NCBI GenBank assembly: GCA_002049785.1
Contig: MUKB01000062.1
Span: forward strand, 1-7,711
Length of the DNA: 7,711 nt
Source: Caldifarciminota bacterium 4484_100
Lineage (GTDB): Bacteria; Hydrothermota; Tepidihabitantia; SM23-42
Direction: 5' to 3'
Below, one piece after another: positions 5,923-7,711 of this stretch. The notes under the pieces are model-generated. The model did no database searches and was not told the DNA's origin. It saw only the letters and a list, made by a program, of their open reading frames with translations. Each line of letters opens with the position of its first letter. The first letter of the stretch is position 1. Position numbers and translations under genes: made by a program.

Positions 5923-7002
5923 ATGGGATTGAATGCCTTTAATAACGAACAGAAGTTGATTCAGCAGGAAGTGAGAAGATTTGCTCAGTCTGAACTTGCA
6001 CCGATTGTTGAGGAATTTGATAAAGCAGAAAAATTACCCGTTGAAGTGTTCCATTCCCTTGCTGAACTGGGATTGATGGGAATTATATTACCAGAAGAAT
6101 ATGAAGGAGCAGGGCTTGACTGTACAACTCTGTGTATCGCTGCTGAGGAGTTATCAAAGGTCTGGGCTTCAATAGGGCTTGTAATGGTTGTTAATAACTG
6201 CTTGATCGGTTATCCTCTGTTGAAATACGGAACCGAGGAGCAGAGGTCCACATATTTAAAAAAGCTAACCAAAAGTGTGTTTGGTGGTTATGGTCTTGGC
6301 TCTAATATCAGTCTTCCAGAAGTTGGTTTTGAGGTCGATAAAGATGGTGGCCGCTATTGTCTTTCTGGAGAACATAAGTTTGTTCTGAACGGTGCTGAAG
6401 CCGAGCTGTTTCTCTTCCCGGTTCAGAAAAAGAAGCTGCTTCTATTCTCTAAGGGATCTGGTATTGAACTCAAACATCAATATATTCTGGGTATGCACGG
6501 TGCTGGTATTGTTCGTGCAAAATTTGACCGGGTCGAGGTTCCTGAGAAAGACTGTATAGATATTGACGATACTCTCTTTGAACTTGCCCATATCGGCTTC
6601 TCTGCGATTGGTCTGGGAATTGCCCAGGCCGCACTGGAATCTGCAGTCAAGTATTCCAAGGAACGGAAACAGTTCGGTCGGTCAATCTGTGAATTCCCGA
6701 TGGTTCAGGAACTACTTGTGGATATGAAGGCAAGGGTTGAGACCTCAAGGCTCCTGGTCTATGAGTCAGCACAGAGGTTTGATAATGGTGAGGATACTTC
6801 ATCGCTTTCAAGGATTACCCGGCTCTATGTCGGTGAAACTGCAGTATTATGTGGATTGAATGCAATTCAGGTCTATGGAGGATATGGTTATACCAAGGAT
6901 TATCCAGTAGAAAGATATTTGCGTGATGCCAAGACCCTCCAGGTGCTGGATACCTCGCCAATTTTACTGAAGGGTGAAATTGCTAAGGAGTTGTTGAAAT
7001 GA
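5923..7002 (+). CDS. Acyl-CoA dehydrogenase-like protein with altered active site
   Basis: The fold is that of acyl-CoA dehydrogenases, flavoproteins that form the C2-C3 double bond in acyl-CoA and pass electrons to ETF. The helical N-domain (about 5-115, with LAELGLMGIILPEEYEGAG) and the helical C-domain (KERKQFGRSICEFPMVQ at 246-262, QVYGGYGYTKDYPVERYLRDAK at 316-337) are well conserved. The middle beta-domain is not. The usual FAD-loop TEPNAGSDA is replaced by GLGSNISLPEV (124-134), and the domain is shortened, which explains 359 residues against the usual 380 or so. The catalytic glutamate of the C-terminal YEGTS motif, six residues after RDAK, is D343 in VLDTSP. The protein may be a poor or inactive enzyme, or a structural partner of the next gene's product. 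That gene starts inside this stop codon (ATGA). The reading frame is intact, so this is not simple decay. The substrate is unknown. Confidence 0.88.
   Translation: MGLNAFNNEQKLIQQEVRRFAQSELAPIVEEFDKAEKLPVEVFHSLAELGLMGIILPEEYEGAGLDCTTLCIAAEELSKVWASIGLVMVVNNCLIGYPLLKYGTEEQRSTYLKKLTKSVFGGYGLGSNISLPEVGFEVDKDGGRYCLSGEHKFVLNGAEAELFLFPVQKKKLLLFSKGSGIELKHQYILGMHGAGIVRAKFDRVEVPEKDCIDIDDTLFELAHIGFSAIGLGIAQAALESAVKYSKERKQFGRSICEFPMVQELLVDMKARVETSRLLVYESAQRFDNGEDTSSLSRITRLYVGETAVLCGLNAIQVYGGYGYTKDYPVERYLRDAKTLQVLDTSPILLKGEIAKELLK
6985..6990 (+). promoter_or_regulatory. Ribosome binding site for the second acyl-CoA dehydrogenase
   Basis: AAGGAG lies inside the end of the upstream gene, eight bases before the ATG at 6999. 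That is good spacing, and it supports this start together with the ATGA stop/start overlap. Confidence 0.7.
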
Positions 7003-7711
7003 TATTATCAGAAAAGCATAGAGAATTCCAGGCGCGGGTAAGGGAGTTTGCCCAGAAGGAGGTGGCACCCAGGGCAAAGGAATTGGATAAGAAAGAGGAA
7101 TTCCCCTGGGATTTAATCAAACGGATGGCGGAATTGAAACTGTTAGGTATCTTCATACCGGAAGAGTATGGAGGTGCAGGCCTTGATACCCTCTGTTATG
7201 CCATTGCAGTGGAAGAGGTGGGTCGGGTTTGTGGCTCCACCGGTATATTCCTTGCAGCCCATTCCTCGCTCGGTGTCTTTCCGATCTTCCAGGCGGGAAA
7301 TGAACAACAGAAGAGACGCTGGCTCATACCACTTGCACGTGGTGAAAAGATCGGCTCTTTCGGTTTAACCGAACCCAATGCGGGTTCAGATGCAGCTGCA
7401 ACCCAGACCACAGCAAAACTTGAGGGTGACTACTATGTGATTAATGGAATGAAGCGTTTCATCACCTCGGGCAGTGTTGCAGATATCATTGTTTTTACTG
7501 CAACCCAGGACCCCTCAAAGGGCTATCGGGGAATTTCTGCATTTGTAGTGGAAAAGGGAACCCCGGGTTTTTCTTATGGAAAAAACGAAGATAAACTTGG
7601 ACTGCGGGGTTCGATCACCTCGGAATTGATTTTTGAGGATTGCAAGCTCCCCAAGGAGAATCTTTTAGGAAAAGAGGGTGAAGGATTTAAAGTCTTTATG
7701 GATACCCTTGA
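6999..7711 (+). CDS. Acyl-CoA dehydrogenase, canonical type (3' end beyond window)
   Basis: The frame is open from the ATG at 6999 to the window edge, giving 237 codons of an expected 380 or so. The N-domain (about 3-115) has the typical EFAQKEVAP and LGIFIPEEYGGAGLDTL segments. The FAD-binding loop FGLTEPNAGSDAA (121-133) and the following FITSGSVADIIVF strand (155-166) are canonical. So are RGISAFVVEKGTPGF (177-191) and KLGLRGSITSELIFEDCKLP (199-218), which lead into the C-terminal helical domain. The catalytic base lies outside the window and cannot be judged. The first four bases overlap the stop of the preceding acyl-CoA dehydrogenase gene, so the two are translationally coupled and probably made in equal amounts. 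This fits a mixed tetramer or two enzymes of one pathway. It would oxidise an acyl-CoA in the cytoplasm with ETF as electron acceptor. Chain length or special substrate is unknown. Confidence 0.93.
   Translation, partial: MILSEKHREFQARVREFAQKEVAPRAKELDKKEEFPWDLIKRMAELKLLGIFIPEEYGGAGLDTLCYAIAVEEVGRVCGSTGIFLAAHSSLGVFPIFQAGNEQQKRRWLIPLARGEKIGSFGLTEPNAGSDAAATQTTAKLEGDYYVINGMKRFITSGSVADIIVFTATQDPSKGYRGISAFVVEKGTPGFSYGKNEDKLGLRGSITSELIFEDCKLPKENLLGKEGEGFKVFMDTL

Noticed and set aside
7168..7411. Short open frames on both strands within the last gene
   Set aside because: They overlap the clear acyl-CoA dehydrogenase frame starting at 6999 and show no family features. The same holds for the minus-strand frames in the UbiA, cyclase, TPR and first dehydrogenase genes.

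Overview
The window reads like the accessory part of a moderately AT-rich bacterial chromosome. All genes lie on the + strand, with very short gaps, and start context varies between strong Shine-Dalgarno sites and none. Three features fit an uncultured, probably Gram-negative-type lineage of the WOR-3/Stahlbacteria, Hydrothermae or Caldithrix kind: an outer-membrane barrel resembling the Wzi family, a cyclase-STAND-TPR signalling protein, and paired acyl-CoA dehydrogenases. That placement comes from gene style and is not a proven assignment.

Region 1 (1-1501) holds the C-terminal part of a probable Wzi-like outer-membrane beta-barrel protein, then a UbiA-family membrane prenyltransferase. The prenyltransferase carries both Asp-rich motifs, but they lie in different reading frames. 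One missing T in a T5 run (1086-1090) explains the break.

Region 2 (1494-5606) encodes a large soluble signalling protein. Its parts are two class III cyclase domains, a STAND/AAA-type NTPase with winged helix, and eleven TPR units of exactly 40 residues. The two cyclase domains look complementary: the first keeps the metal-binding aspartates and the second keeps the adenine and transition-state residues, as in animal soluble adenylyl cyclase. A TAG followed at once by an in-phase ATG splits the protein into a cyclase-NTPase half and a TPR half. Region 1 and region 2 genes are packed closely enough to be one operon.

Region 3 (5607-5922) is an AT-rich intergenic stretch. It has a weak hairpin over the TPR stop codon, an inverted repeat, a near-consensus sigma-70 promoter and a strong ribosome binding site.

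Region 4 (5923-7711) begins a new operon of two acyl-CoA dehydrogenase genes joined by an ATGA overlap. The first product lacks the canonical FAD-binding loop and has Asp where the catalytic Glu is expected. The second has a canonical FAD loop but runs off the window. The pair resembles heteromeric acyl-CoA dehydrogenases in which one subunit is degenerate.
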